From an uncultured Clostridia bacterium (GTDB lineage Bacteria; Bacillota; Clostridia; Christensenellales; Borkfalkiaceae): a DNA stretch of 64,000 nucleotides. Below the pieces are notes generated by a model, which did not search any database, was not told the origin of the DNA, and saw only the letters and a program-made list of their open reading frames with translations. Numbering within the stretch: position 1 is the first letter of the stretch; each line of letters begins with the position of its first letter. Shown in pieces: positions 1 through 7,121 of the stretch. Where the stretch lies: positions 62,001 through 126,000 of the forward strand of contig CAKQJE010000004.1 in the NCBI GenBank assembly GCA_934247225.1, given 5' to 3'. The translations under genes were made by a program, and so were the position numbers.

Positions 1-636
1 ATCATTTGTATTCGTCGTGACGGAGTCGTCCGCCCTGATATCGAATTTATCTACGATTTTCTGAATATCTTCGTTAAGTTCGTCGGCACCCTTTTCGATA
101 GCCTCTCCGTATTTAACATACCCCCAATAAACGCTTACGGCAAACGCTTTGTCGTCTCCGTCGGAGGCAATTCTCACAATGTGATAAAGCGAACAATTTT
201 CGGTATATTCGTCCGACGTCCGAAACGCGACTTCGACGGCGTTTTTGTTAAGCCCGAGGACGCGCGCGGCTTCGACTATTCTTATCGAATAATAATCGTA
301 AAGACTGCGCTCGTTCTCGTCTGACTCTTTATCGGAAAGTCTTTTGAGTTCGGACTTGTTCCCGACAACGAGATCGGCGCCGTATTCGTTGATCTTAACT
401 TCATTTTCAACGGAAATGACAAGATCGATAAAATCTTTCAGATCTTCAAACGTCTTTCCCTTTGTGTTGTATTGTCTTTCGTAAAGCCTGACGGCGTTAT
501 TTTTCGAACCCAGATCATAATAAATTTTACCCATTGTTTTAGGTGAAATTATCACGATAAGCGAAAAAGTAACGACAGCCGCGGCAACAAGAGAAACAAT
601 AGTTATAATCGCTGTTTTCAAAATCGTTTTTTTCAT
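1..636 (-). CDS. Hypothetical membrane-anchored protein, 3' part outside the window
   Basis: The reading frame starts at an ATG at 634-636 on the minus strand and stays open to the window edge, giving 212 residues without a stop. The N-terminus (MKKTILKTAIITIVSLVAAA) is a single hydrophobic segment of about 25 residues with lysines before it, so it is a signal anchor or uncleaved signal peptide. No lipobox cysteine is seen. The rest is charged and rich in Asp, Glu, Lys and Asn, with no domain I recognise. The gene is divergent from the lipoprotein at 1300, with the nested repeat element between them. Function is unknown. The frame itself is well supported because of its length and signal segment. 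Confidence 0.7.
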   Translation of the reverse strand, partial: MKKTILKTAIITIVSLVAAAVVTFSLIVIISPKTMGKIYYDLGSKNNAVRLYERQYNTKGKTFEDLKDFIDLVISVENEVKINEYGADLVVGNKSELKRLSDKESDENERSLYDYYSIRIVEAARVLGLNKNAVEVAFRTSDEYTENCSLYHIVRIASDGDDKAFAVSVYWGYVKYGEAIEKGADELNEDIQKIVDKFDIRADDSVTTNTND

Positions 637-650
637 TTTTCAACCTTCGG

Positions 651-1200
651 TAGCCGAGCGAGATTCAAACCCCATCAAGCCTTAAAGCCGTCTTTTTTGC
701 CTGTTGCGGCAAATCTTTGCTTGAAGTACAGTACGTCTGCGCAAACCTTCGTCACAACCGCCTAAAAAATACGGTTTTAAGGTGCTACGCATTTAGCCAC
801 AGGTGATTGCATTTTAACTCGCCCAAACGGCACAATTTTCGCGCTTTGAGGCAAATTCTCTCTTGTAGTACGAAAGTACGTCTGCGTTCGCCTTTTCCCC
901 AAATCATCGAAAATATTGCCGTTTGGGTTGGGGCAAGTCTCACGGCGTGTTTTTAGACTAAGACAAGGCGCGCGAGCGCGTTAATACTTAACGTATAACA
1001 CACGAGCGGAACGACGTATTAGTCAAAAACACGCCGTGAGACCGGGTTTAAATGCAATCACCTGTGGCTGCCGGCGATAAATTTAGAAAAATCAAGGCAA
1101 ACGAACGCAATCATACTTGCCGTATTATAAGTGAGTTTAACGCCGATTTTGCAAATTTTGCGCCGTTAAAACTTAATGTGGTTCGAATCCCGCTCGGCTA
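651..1200. repeat. Outer unit of nested inverted-repeat element, locus 1
   Basis: The ends 651-675 and 1176-1200 are inverted repeats matching at 22 of 25 positions, running from TAGCC to GGCTA. Inside the arms are two further hairpin stems. One is at 681-698 with 764-781, enclosing a loop with GGCAAAT, GAAGTAC and GTACGTCTGCG (called B here). The other is at 1072-1093 with 1145-1165, enclosing a loop with CAAGGC and an ATAC/GTAT mini-stem (called A). A complete second unit (795-1069) sits between the B and A hairpins. No open reading frame of note and no transposase is present. The same architecture recurs at 38448-39025. The role is unknown; a structured RNA or a foldback mobile element both fit. 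Confidence 0.8.
795..1069 (+). repeat. Inner unit nested in locus 1 element
   Basis: The arms 795-821 and 1043-1069 are inverted repeats matching at 25 of 27 positions, with a sequence unrelated to the outer arms apart from the AGCC/GGCT tips. The B hairpin has stem 822-841 with 908-927 (18 of 20 paired). The A hairpin has stem 939-954 with 1025-1040 (16 of 16 paired). The B loop holds GGCAAAT and GTACGTCTGCGTTCGCC. The A loop holds CAAGGCGCGCGAGCGCG and TAATACTTAACGTATAA. It has the same orientation as the outer unit. Unit length is 275 bases. Confidence 0.8.
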
Positions 1201-1299
1201 GAATATTCGTTATTATTGTACCATACGAGAAAATAAAAATCAACTTTATATCATTATGAAATCGTTTAGTTCATAAAATAATCACGAGGAAAGCCATAA

Positions 1300-1953
1300 A
1301 TGAAAAAAATTATTACATTCTTTTTAACGATTTTAGTTCTCTTTTCAGTCTCGTGTTCTAAAAACGACGAAATCGAAAAAAGACTAAGTCAGTTAAGATA
1401 TGACGTTCTCTACTCTTTTTCCGAAGATTACGAAATATACGCTTATAAAGAACTGAGCGAACTGCCGCTTAAAAGCGACGGCAAAGTCGGCGAGCAAAAA
1501 AACGTTCTGACGTTTAAAATCGTTTTTAAAAAGGAAATCTCGTTAAAATCGAGCCCTGTAATTCAGTTTTCGTTAAACGGAATAACTTACAGAAAAGAAT
1601 TCGAATACAGACCGCTTTCGAATTACGTTTCCTGTTATTTAATTCTTCCCTCTATGCCGGAAAACAAACTCGACGTAACGATAGATTTCGATTCCGTAAA
1701 GCAAACTCACACGCTTTTAACGACAAAGAACAAAAAAACTCTTTCCGAAAAGGACGTTCTGAACTTCCTTAAAAACACGGACGACGGCGACGCGCTGAAA
1801 ATTCTTAGCGGCGAAAAAGAATACGAAATAAGAATAAGACTTATCTATTCCGACGGTTTTAATTGTTACTTCCTCGGATTATTCACCGACGATTCGTTTG
1901 TCAATTTCCTTCTGGACGGCGAAACGGGCGAATTGCTCGCAAAAAAAATCTGA
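1300..1953 (+). CDS. Hypothetical lipoprotein
   Basis: This 217-residue protein begins with a lipoprotein signal peptide: MKK, a hydrophobic stretch, then the lipobox VSC with the cysteine near residue 19. It should be exported and lipid-anchored on the outer face of the membrane. GAGGAAAG lies 8 bases before the ATG and supports the start. The mature part is mixed alpha/beta in character with many Lys and Glu residues, and matches no family I know. It stands alone between the nested repeat element and the rubrerythrin gene, with about 65 bases to the latter. Function unknown. Confidence 0.75.
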   Translation: MKKIITFFLTILVLFSVSCSKNDEIEKRLSQLRYDVLYSFSEDYEIYAYKELSELPLKSDGKVGEQKNVLTFKIVFKKEISLKSSPVIQFSLNGITYRKEFEYRPLSNYVSCYLILPSMPENKLDVTIDFDSVKQTHTLLTTKNKKTLSEKDVLNFLKNTDDGDALKILSGEKEYEIRIRLIYSDGFNCYFLGLFTDDSFVNFLLDGETGELLAKKI

Positions 1954-2018
1954 GAAATTTGTCGAAAAACGAATAAGCGGACAAATTCTGCCCAAAATAA
2001 TAACAAAGGAGGAAACAA

Positions 2019-2597
2019 ATGGAGTTCGACAAAACGCAAACATTCAGGAATTTAGCCCGTAGTTTTGCAGGAGAAAGTCAAGCGGGATTAAGGTATCAAT
2101 TTATCGCTCAACTCGCAACGAAGCAAGGCTACAAAACTCTTGCGGACGAAATAAAATATATCGCGCACAACGAAACCGCTCATGCTAAGGCTTTTTTCGA
2201 TCAGATAAACGAAAAAAACGGAAATACCGATAATATCGAGATTTCGGCAGGCTACCCCTTTGAAGGCAATACTATCGAAAACGGTCTTTTGACGGCTGCC
2301 GATGCCGAAAAAGCCGAAGTCGGAATTTACCGGGAATTTTCGGCGACGGCTGAAAAAGAGGGGTTTAAGGACATTGCGGATCTTTTTTTAAGAGTTGCGG
2401 ACGTTGAAGGTCATCACGAAATCATTTTCAGATACCTTTACGAAAACTTTAAAAACGGCACTTTGTTTTTAAGCAAAGAAAACGTTACTTACGAATGCTC
2501 CAACTGCGGTTTTAAATTCACGGCAAAACAAGCTTTCAGCGTATGTCCGTTGTGTAAAGCCAGCCAGGGTTTCGTAAAGTTGCAACTCCCGAAATAA
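2019..2597 (+). CDS. Rubrerythrin
   Basis: Rubrerythrin is a cytoplasmic non-haem iron protein that reduces hydrogen peroxide in anaerobes, taking electrons through a rubredoxin-type site. The 192-residue protein has the family layout. The N-terminal four-helix ferritin-like domain carries the diiron Glu/His motifs (GESQAG near residue 18, HNETAH near 50, EVGIYREFS and DVEGHHE near 100-130). The C-terminal rubredoxin-like knuckle has two CxxC pairs (CSNC and CPLC, about residues 160-178). An ideal AAAGGAGG ribosome site precedes the ATG. Two tiny genes follow in the same direction and are probably co-transcribed. Identification is firm; the physiological electron donor is not visible here. 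Confidence 0.95.
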   Translation: MEFDKTQTFRNLARSFAGESQAGLRYQFIAQLATKQGYKTLADEIKYIAHNETAHAKAFFDQINEKNGNTDNIEISAGYPFEGNTIENGLLTAADAEKAEVGIYREFSATAEKEGFKDIADLFLRVADVEGHHEIIFRYLYENFKNGTLFLSKENVTYECSNCGFKFTAKQAFSVCPLCKASQGFVKLQLPK

Positions 2598-2603
2598 AAA
2601 ATC

Positions 2604-2702
2604 ATGAGAAAGTCAACAGAAAAAAATTGTACTAAAAACACCAAATCCGTTAAGACCAAAAATTGCGGAAAGAATTGTTCCGGCACGAAAGATTGCCACT
2701 GA
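2604..2702 (+). CDS. Tiny cysteine-containing protein downstream of rubrerythrin
   Basis: A 32-residue frame starts 6 bases after the rubrerythrin stop. It is very rich in Lys, Asn and Thr and carries four cysteines, three of them in the C-terminal NCGKNCSGTKDCH stretch, which could bind a metal. Its stop codon overlaps the start of the next small gene (TGATG), a layout typical of translational coupling. I do not recognise a family. Reality is supported by position, composition and overlap, but not by a strong ribosome site, so confidence is moderate. Confidence 0.5.
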   Translation: MRKSTEKNCTKNTKSVKTKNCGKNCSGTKDCH

Positions 2703-2839
2703 TGAACAAAAATAAAAAAAATCCGAAAAGGGTTAATCACGACAAAATGAAATCGTCCTTCGACGTACTCGGCAGTTACACCGGAAGTTATTTAACCGGC
2801 GACAACGAAGACCCCGTACAGGACGTGGACGATTTGTAA
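2702..2839 (+). CDS. Small acidic-tailed protein
   Basis: This 45-residue protein has a basic start (MNKNKKNPKRVNH) and an acidic end (EDPVQDVDDL), with a central SSFDVLGSYTG segment. Short proteins of this layout, with GSYTG and a terminal PVQDxDDL, recur in Clostridia as uncharacterised small proteins; this is recalled family knowledge, not a search result. It overlaps the preceding small gene by one base and ends before a strong hairpin terminator. It is probably cytoplasmic. Function unknown. Confidence 0.65.
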   Translation: MNKNKKNPKRVNHDKMKSSFDVLGSYTGSYLTGDNEDPVQDVDDL

Positions 2840-2868
2840 AAGATTTTATTTCTCTTTTATTATTTTTT

Positions 2869-2906
2869 GCGGGCGGAATGCTTTTTTAAGCGTTCCGCCC
2901 GCCTTT
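2869..2906 (+). terminator. Rho-independent terminator after rubrerythrin group
   Basis: An 11-base GC-rich stem GCGGGCGGAAT pairs with GTTCCGCCCGC across a T-rich loop and is followed by TTTT on the plus strand. It ends the rubrerythrin transcription unit before the convergent gene at 2925-3560. Confidence 0.85.
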
Positions 2907-2924
2907 TCGGTTATAATCGGAATT

Positions 2925-3560
2925 TCAGTCGAAATCGGGATTATTCTTTTTCAAAACGAAGTACCTCACGACGGCAACGCCCAAAACGGCAGCCGCGGCG
3001 ACAAGAACCAATGCGGGAATTATCGCAAGCGAACGAATGGAACAAAGCGGATTTCCGCTGCAATATTCGGGAAGAATTCTCGACCCGTTCATAGCGAGCG
3101 CGATTCCGAAACAAATTATGGTCATAACCGCCGACGCAATCGTAAACAGCGCCGAAATCAGCGATAAATCCTGTTTTTTCGTAAAATAAATCACAAAGCA
3201 AAGCGCCGACGAAACAATCGTTAAACAAAGCGTGATAAGCGCAACGGAAGCAAGCGGCACGCAGTAACCTTTCGCGAAATAATAAAATATATTCATATCG
3301 CCGTAAACGGGCTGCACGGAAGTATATTTATTTAACGTCAAGGCATTTATGACTGCGGAAAAACCGCTTACGCCCTTCTCTACGCCTACCGACGGATTAG
3401 AATTGTAAATGTAAACCCAATTAAAGAAATAACCGAGTATCGACACGGCGCAGATTATCGCCGCAACGAGATATAACGGTAAAATTCTATCGCGCGCTTC
3501 TATGTATTGATTGAACAGATTTTCTTTTTCTCTTTTTTCTTTTTCTCTTTTATTAGCCAT
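2925..3560 (-). CDS. Hypothetical membrane protein with four transmembrane segments
   Basis: The 211-residue protein has a charged N-terminal tail rich in Lys and Glu, then four hydrophobic stretches near residues 28-50, 102-128, 138-158 and 180-203. It is predicted to be an integral membrane protein. It follows the zinc-associated lipoprotein by 12 bases on the same strand and could be the last gene of the znu operon, though no family or metal motif is recognised. A small role in metal transport is only a guess from position. Confidence 0.7.
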   Translation of the reverse strand: MANKREKEKREKENLFNQYIEARDRILPLYLVAAIICAVSILGYFFNWVYIYNSNPSVGVEKGVSGFSAVINALTLNKYTSVQPVYGDMNIFYYFAKGYCVPLASVALITLCLTIVSSALCFVIYFTKKQDLSLISALFTIASAVMTIICFGIALAMNGSRILPEYCSGNPLCSIRSLAIIPALVLVAAAAVLGVAVVRYFVLKKNNPDFD

Positions 3561-3572
3561 TTCTTTATCTCC

Positions 3573-4097
3573 TTATTTTGTAACGTAATAATTAAGACCC
3601 GAATAATCGGATATCAAAGTAAGCGTTTCGACTTTAAAACTTAAAAACTCGATTGTTTCGATCGTCGAAAAATCGACTTCTCCGTCCGCTCCGTACGCAT
3701 AAATTTTAATTTTCTTTTTTTGCTCCGAAGCGACGGTGCCGACTAAATGAACCCACGTTTTGTCGGGCGTCTCCTCGCTTTGGTTTTTCGGTTCGGGAAT
3801 ATCTCCGTCATAGTCGAGAATAAACCCGATAATCGTATCTTTTCCGCATTTGCAACCGTACCCCGAAGAACACTTCCTTACTCCGCATCGATAAACGTTG
3901 CCGTCCGTATCCGTAAGGTCGTAAGTAAAGCAATCGTATTCGACGGGTTTGTCTACGTACTGCTCGGGATAATATTGCATATTCGTCATAACCAAAAAGA
4001 AAGTTTCTTCGTTTAAAACATACTCGTTTCTTCCGCACGACGAATTCGTAAAAAGTATAAAAATCAACGATAATATAATGAGAAAGCTCTTTTTCAT
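3573..4097 (-). CDS. Zinc-locus lipoprotein with DUF1980/YcgQ-like domain
   Basis: The start is taken at the ATG at 4095-4097, which overlaps the znuB stop as ATGA and has AGAGGTG upstream. The longer upstream frame is only a shadow of znuB. The protein begins with a lipoprotein signal (FTNSSC lipobox). The mature part has a cysteine cluster (RKCSSGYGCKCG) followed by an IGFILDYDG strand and a TWVHLVGTVAS segment. This order resembles the C-terminal OB-like part of the TIGR03943/DUF1980 (YcgQ) proteins, which sit beside zinc-linked permeases. The cysteines could bind zinc. The exact role, for example handing zinc to the importer, is inferred from domain resemblance and operon position. Confidence 0.7.
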   Translation of the reverse strand: MKKSFLIILSLIFILFTNSSCGRNEYVLNEETFFLVMTNMQYYPEQYVDKPVEYDCFTYDLTDTDGNVYRCGVRKCSSGYGCKCGKDTIIGFILDYDGDIPEPKNQSEETPDKTWVHLVGTVASEQKKKIKIYAYGADGEVDFSTIETIEFLSFKVETLTLISDYSGLNYYVTK

Positions 4098-4939
4098 CTT
4101 GCACCTCTTTTTACAATTTTCCCGATCAGAAGAAAAACGAAAAACACGACTATATCCGCCGCGACTATCGTCGATCCGACGGGAGTTCCGTTCACGACGG
4201 AAACAAGAATTCCCGTAACCGCGCACACAACCGATACTACGGATGAACATATGACCACGGATTTAAAACTTTTAAAAACACGCATCGCGGAGAGCGCCGG
4301 GAAAATAATCAACGCCGAGATCAGAAGCGAGCCTACAAGATTCATTGCAAGGACTATAATCACGGCTATTATCACGGCAATGATGAGATTATAAATCTCC
4401 ACTTTGGTTCCCGTAGCCTTTGCAAACGTTTCGTCGAACGTGACGGCAAATATCCTGTTATAAAGAAGCACATACGCGACAATCGCAAGCACCGACAAAC
4501 CGAGACATATCCAGACCTGCGTTCCCGTTAAAGTGAGAATCGAGGTCGAGCCGAAAAGCGTGGCGCACACGTCTCCCGATAAATTGGACGACGTCGAAAA
4601 AATATTCAACAGCAAGTAACCCGTAGCGAGCGAACCAACCGAAATCATAGCCACAAGCGCGTCTCCTTTTATCTTCGCGTTCTGCCCCACCCGAAGAAGA
4701 AGTATCGCGCAGACTATCGTTACGGGAAGAACTATCGCCATATTATCGGTCAGTCCGACAATCCCCGCAACCGCCATCGCGCCGAACGCAACGTGCGACA
4801 AACCGTCGCCTATGTAAGAATACCTTTTAAGAACGAGAGTAACGCCGAAAATCGATGAACACAGCGCGATCAGAACTCCGACGGCAAGCGCATACCTTAC
4901 GAAAGGAAACTGCAAATAAGATATTATTTTATCAAACAT
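4094..4939 (-). CDS. znuB: Zinc/manganese ABC transporter permease
   Basis: This 281-residue membrane protein belongs to the ABC-3 metal permease family (ZnuB/MntB/TroC type). It has about eight hydrophobic helices. Early family features are visible: the SSIFGVTLVLKRYSYIGDGL segment near residues 28-47, followed by SHVAFGAMAVAG. The TKVEIYNLIIAVIIAVIIV and LVGSLLISALIIFPALSA stretches form the cytoplasmic coupling region. It forms the channel through which ZnuC drives metal delivered by ZnuA. It begins two bases after znuC ends and overlaps the next gene by ATGA. Zinc is favoured over manganese because of the His-rich loop in the binding protein. Confidence 0.9.
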   Translation of the reverse strand: MFDKIISYLQFPFVRYALAVGVLIALCSSIFGVTLVLKRYSYIGDGLSHVAFGAMAVAGIVGLTDNMAIVLPVTIVCAILLLRVGQNAKIKGDALVAMISVGSLATGYLLLNIFSTSSNLSGDVCATLFGSTSILTLTGTQVWICLGLSVLAIVAYVLLYNRIFAVTFDETFAKATGTKVEIYNLIIAVIIAVIIVLAMNLVGSLLISALIIFPALSAMRVFKSFKSVVICSSVVSVVCAVTGILVSVVNGTPVGSTIVAADIVVFFVFLLIGKIVKRGAR

Positions 4940-4940
4940 T

Positions 4941-5645
4941 TCAAGCCTCCTTCGCCTCGATGATTTTTGCGTAAAACGCGGATTTTAAGAACTCGTCTCT
5001 GCTCCCGAAAAAGCAAGGTTTTCCGACGTACAGAATATGCGACGAATATTTTATCGCAGCCGATATGTCGTGCGAAATCATCACTATCGTTATGCCTCGT
5101 TCCTTGTTCAATTTATCGATCGTTTCGTACAATTCGCTCGTTACGACGGGATCGAGTCCTGCGACGGGTTCGTCAAGGAGAAGCATTTTTTTCGTGGAAC
5201 AAAGCGCTCTCGCAAGCAAAACCCTTTGCTGCTGCCCTCCCGACAATTCTCTGAAACATCTTTTCGAAAATTCGGTAATACCGAGAATTTCCATATTTTT
5301 TAATGCGGTTTCCTTTTGTTTCTTCGTATAAAACGGACGAAATCCAAGCCCGGAAAGACAACCCGACAAAACTATTTCGTAAACGGTCGCAGGAAAATCT
5401 TTTTGCGCGTCCGTTCTTTGCGGAATATAACCGATTTCGGACGCTTTAAGTCCGTCGCCATACGAAATCTCTCCCGAAAGCGGCTTTTGAAGAGCGAGAA
5501 TGGTTTTCATCAGAGTGCTTTTCCCCGCTCCGTTTTCTCCGACGATACACAAGTAATCCCCGCCGCTGACGGAAAAATCGATATTTTCGACAACTGATTT
5601 TCCGTCGTAACCGAGCGAGAGCTTTTTACAAACAATTTCAGCCAT
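4941..5645 (-). CDS. znuC: Zinc ABC transporter ATP-binding protein
   Basis: This 234-residue ATPase powers the metal importer from the cytoplasmic side. It has Walker A GENGAGKST (near residue 37), the Q-loop in YIPQRTDAQKDFP, the ABC signature LSGGQQQR (near 134), Walker B LLLDEP (near 155) and a switch histidine in ISHD. Length is normal for the family. Its start overlaps the end of znuA by 8 bases, showing a tight operon. Confidence 0.93.
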   Translation of the reverse strand: MAEIVCKKLSLGYDGKSVVENIDFSVSGGDYLCIVGENGAGKSTLMKTILALQKPLSGEISYGDGLKASEIGYIPQRTDAQKDFPATVYEIVLSGCLSGLGFRPFYTKKQKETALKNMEILGITEFSKRCFRELSGGQQQRVLLARALCSTKKMLLLDEPVAGLDPVVTSELYETIDKLNKERGITIVMISHDISAAIKYSSHILYVGKPCFFGSRDEFLKSAFYAKIIEAKEA

Positions 5646-6648
5646 CTGTATTTCCTCCCGCGCCTTTTACGCCGAGTGCCGTTTTTACCGCTTCGTAATT
5701 TTTTCTCATCAAAGAAAGATATTCCTCGCCGTTTTCTATATCTTTTTGTTTTATCGCCTGCATCGAATCAAAAACGACGATTTGTTGATTTTTATTTTTC
5801 GTTGCGTTTATCACGGATTTCGCTATGCCTTTATCACCGCCGTCGATAACGCAAACGCTCGAAAGATTGTATTCGTCGATTTTCCCCGCAAGGAAAACGA
5901 TTGTTTCGAAAGAGGCTTCCGTTTCCGCCGAACACCCCGAAAAAGCCGCATAGCAATTCAAAGAATAATCGTCGGCGAAATAACGAAAGGGAAATCTGTC
6001 GCCGAAAACAAGAGTTTTAACGCTTGATTTATCGATCGCTTCCTTAAATTCGTTATCGAGACTATCGATTTTTTCTTTGTATTTTGCAAGATTATTCTCA
6101 AAATCGGTTTTGTTTTCGGGAAAAAGTTCGCAAAGCTTTTCCGCTATTTTATCGCAGGCAACGCTCGCGTTTTTTAAAGACAGCCAGATATGTTCGTCCT
6201 TTTCATGTTCGTCATGGTCTTGATTTTCGTCGTGAATATGATCGGAATGTTCTTCACCGCCCTCTTCCCTCTCGTCTTTCGCAAGCTCCCCGAGAGCATT
6301 TATCAGATTAAGTGTTTTGTTCTCGTCCTTTTTAACGCTTTTAAAAGCTTTTTCAACCCATTCGTCGGACTCGCCGCCGATATACACAAACAAATCGCTT
6401 TGCCCTATTTTAACGATATCGTCCGCGCTCGGTTGATAGCTGTGAAGGTCGACGCCGTTTTTCCCGAGAAGCGTCACCTCGTATTCGTTCGATTTTTCGC
6501 CCAGGATATTTCTGACCCAATCATATTCGGGAAATATCGTGCAGACAATGGTTTTTTTCGTATTGTCGCCGCCGTTCCCGCATGAAACGATACCTGAGCA
6601 GCCCGTAAGAATAAATATCGACAAAACTGCCGAAATAATTTTTTTCAT
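5638..6648 (-). CDS. znuA: Zinc-binding lipoprotein of ABC importer
   Basis: This 336-residue cluster A-I (ZnuA/TroA-type) metal-binding protein captures zinc outside the cell. It has a lipoprotein signal with lipobox LTGC (Cys 17). The family's metal ligands are seen as His in NGVDLHSYQPS, His in the DEHIWLSLKNA segment, and the PFRYFADDY region. A long loop around residues 135-155, packed with His, Asp and Glu, is typical of zinc rather than manganese binders. AAGGAG precedes the ATG by 13 bases. It is first in the operon, followed by znuC and znuB. No clear Zur box was found upstream by eye. Confidence 0.92.
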   Translation of the reverse strand: MKKIISAVLSIFILTGCSGIVSCGNGGDNTKKTIVCTIFPEYDWVRNILGEKSNEYEVTLLGKNGVDLHSYQPSADDIVKIGQSDLFVYIGGESDEWVEKAFKSVKKDENKTLNLINALGELAKDEREEGGEEHSDHIHDENQDHDEHEKDEHIWLSLKNASVACDKIAEKLCELFPENKTDFENNLAKYKEKIDSLDNEFKEAIDKSSVKTLVFGDRFPFRYFADDYSLNCYAAFSGCSAETEASFETIVFLAGKIDEYNLSSVCVIDGGDKGIAKSVINATKNKNQQIVVFDSMQAIKQKDIENGEEYLSLMRKNYEAVKTALGVKGAGGNTDG

Positions 6649-6691
6649 AATAAATTAAAATCTCCTTTTTAAATAAAAAATCGCACTAAAA

Positions 6692-6756
6692 AAGAGCCGC
6701 CTTTTCCGATTTTTTAAAAACGCGAAAAAGCCGAATATAATGTTCGGCAGGCTCTT
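6692..6756 (-). terminator. Branched hairpin terminator between small membrane gene and znuA
   Basis: On the minus strand AAGAGCC (6750-6756) pairs with GGCTCTT (6692-6698), which runs straight into TTTT. An extra inner stem GCCGAA/TTCGGC (6730-6748) sits inside. It lies just past the end of the 6773-7069 gene and before znuA, so it may end the first transcript or act as an attenuator for znuA. Confidence 0.6.
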
Positions 6757-6772
6757 ATATTTTATTCGATTT

Positions 6773-7069
6773 TTAATTTAATTGGAGATCGTTTAAAGAA
6801 ACGGGAGTGTCGATTTTAAATTCGCGCTTCCTGTTATCAAATAAAATTAAAACAACCGAAAATACTATGATAAAAGATATCGCGGCGGAAGCAAGTTTCT
6901 TTGCTCCGTCCGAGATCTCTTCGGCAATCCTTAAAACCGCGCATACGGGACAATCCTCTCCCACGCAGTCGTGATTTCTGTTTTTGGCTGTAAAATTAAA
7001 AGAAAAAGCAAGCGCGACAATATAAAAAACAAGCAAAAACACAGCTGTGATTTTCACTCTTCTTTTCAT
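6773..7069 (-). CDS. Small membrane protein with CPVC motif, zinc-locus neighbour
   Basis: The protein has 98 residues with a transmembrane segment near residues 7-25, a short outside loop HDCVGEDCPVCAVLRIAEE, a second membrane segment near 62-80 and a cytoplasmic tail. The three cysteines and a histidine in the loop could hold a metal. Genes with this HDCxGxxCPVC loop are often seen near zinc-uptake genes in Clostridia; that is family memory, not a search. It lies 125 bases upstream of znuA on the same strand, separated by a hairpin. A zinc-linked role is an inference. Confidence 0.65.
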   Translation of the reverse strand: MKRRVKITAVFLLVFYIVALAFSFNFTAKNRNHDCVGEDCPVCAVLRIAEEISDGAKKLASAAISFIIVFSVVLILFDNRKREFKIDTPVSLNDLQLN

Positions 7070-7121
7070 AATGTTACCTCCTTTTTCGTTTTTGTCTTGT
7101 TAGCGTTAAAAAACGGCTATG

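Noticed and set aside
1176..1200. tRNA 3' end (GGTTCGAATCC followed by CGCTCGGCTA)
   Set aside because: It matches a T-loop consensus, but no cloverleaf, anticodon arm or matching T-stem exists nearby, and the sequence is fully explained as the right arm of the inverted-repeat element.
4098..4250. N-terminal extension of the zinc-locus lipoprotein
   Set aside because: It overlaps znuB in another frame and removes the clear lipoprotein signal from the N-terminus; the ATGA-overlap start is better.
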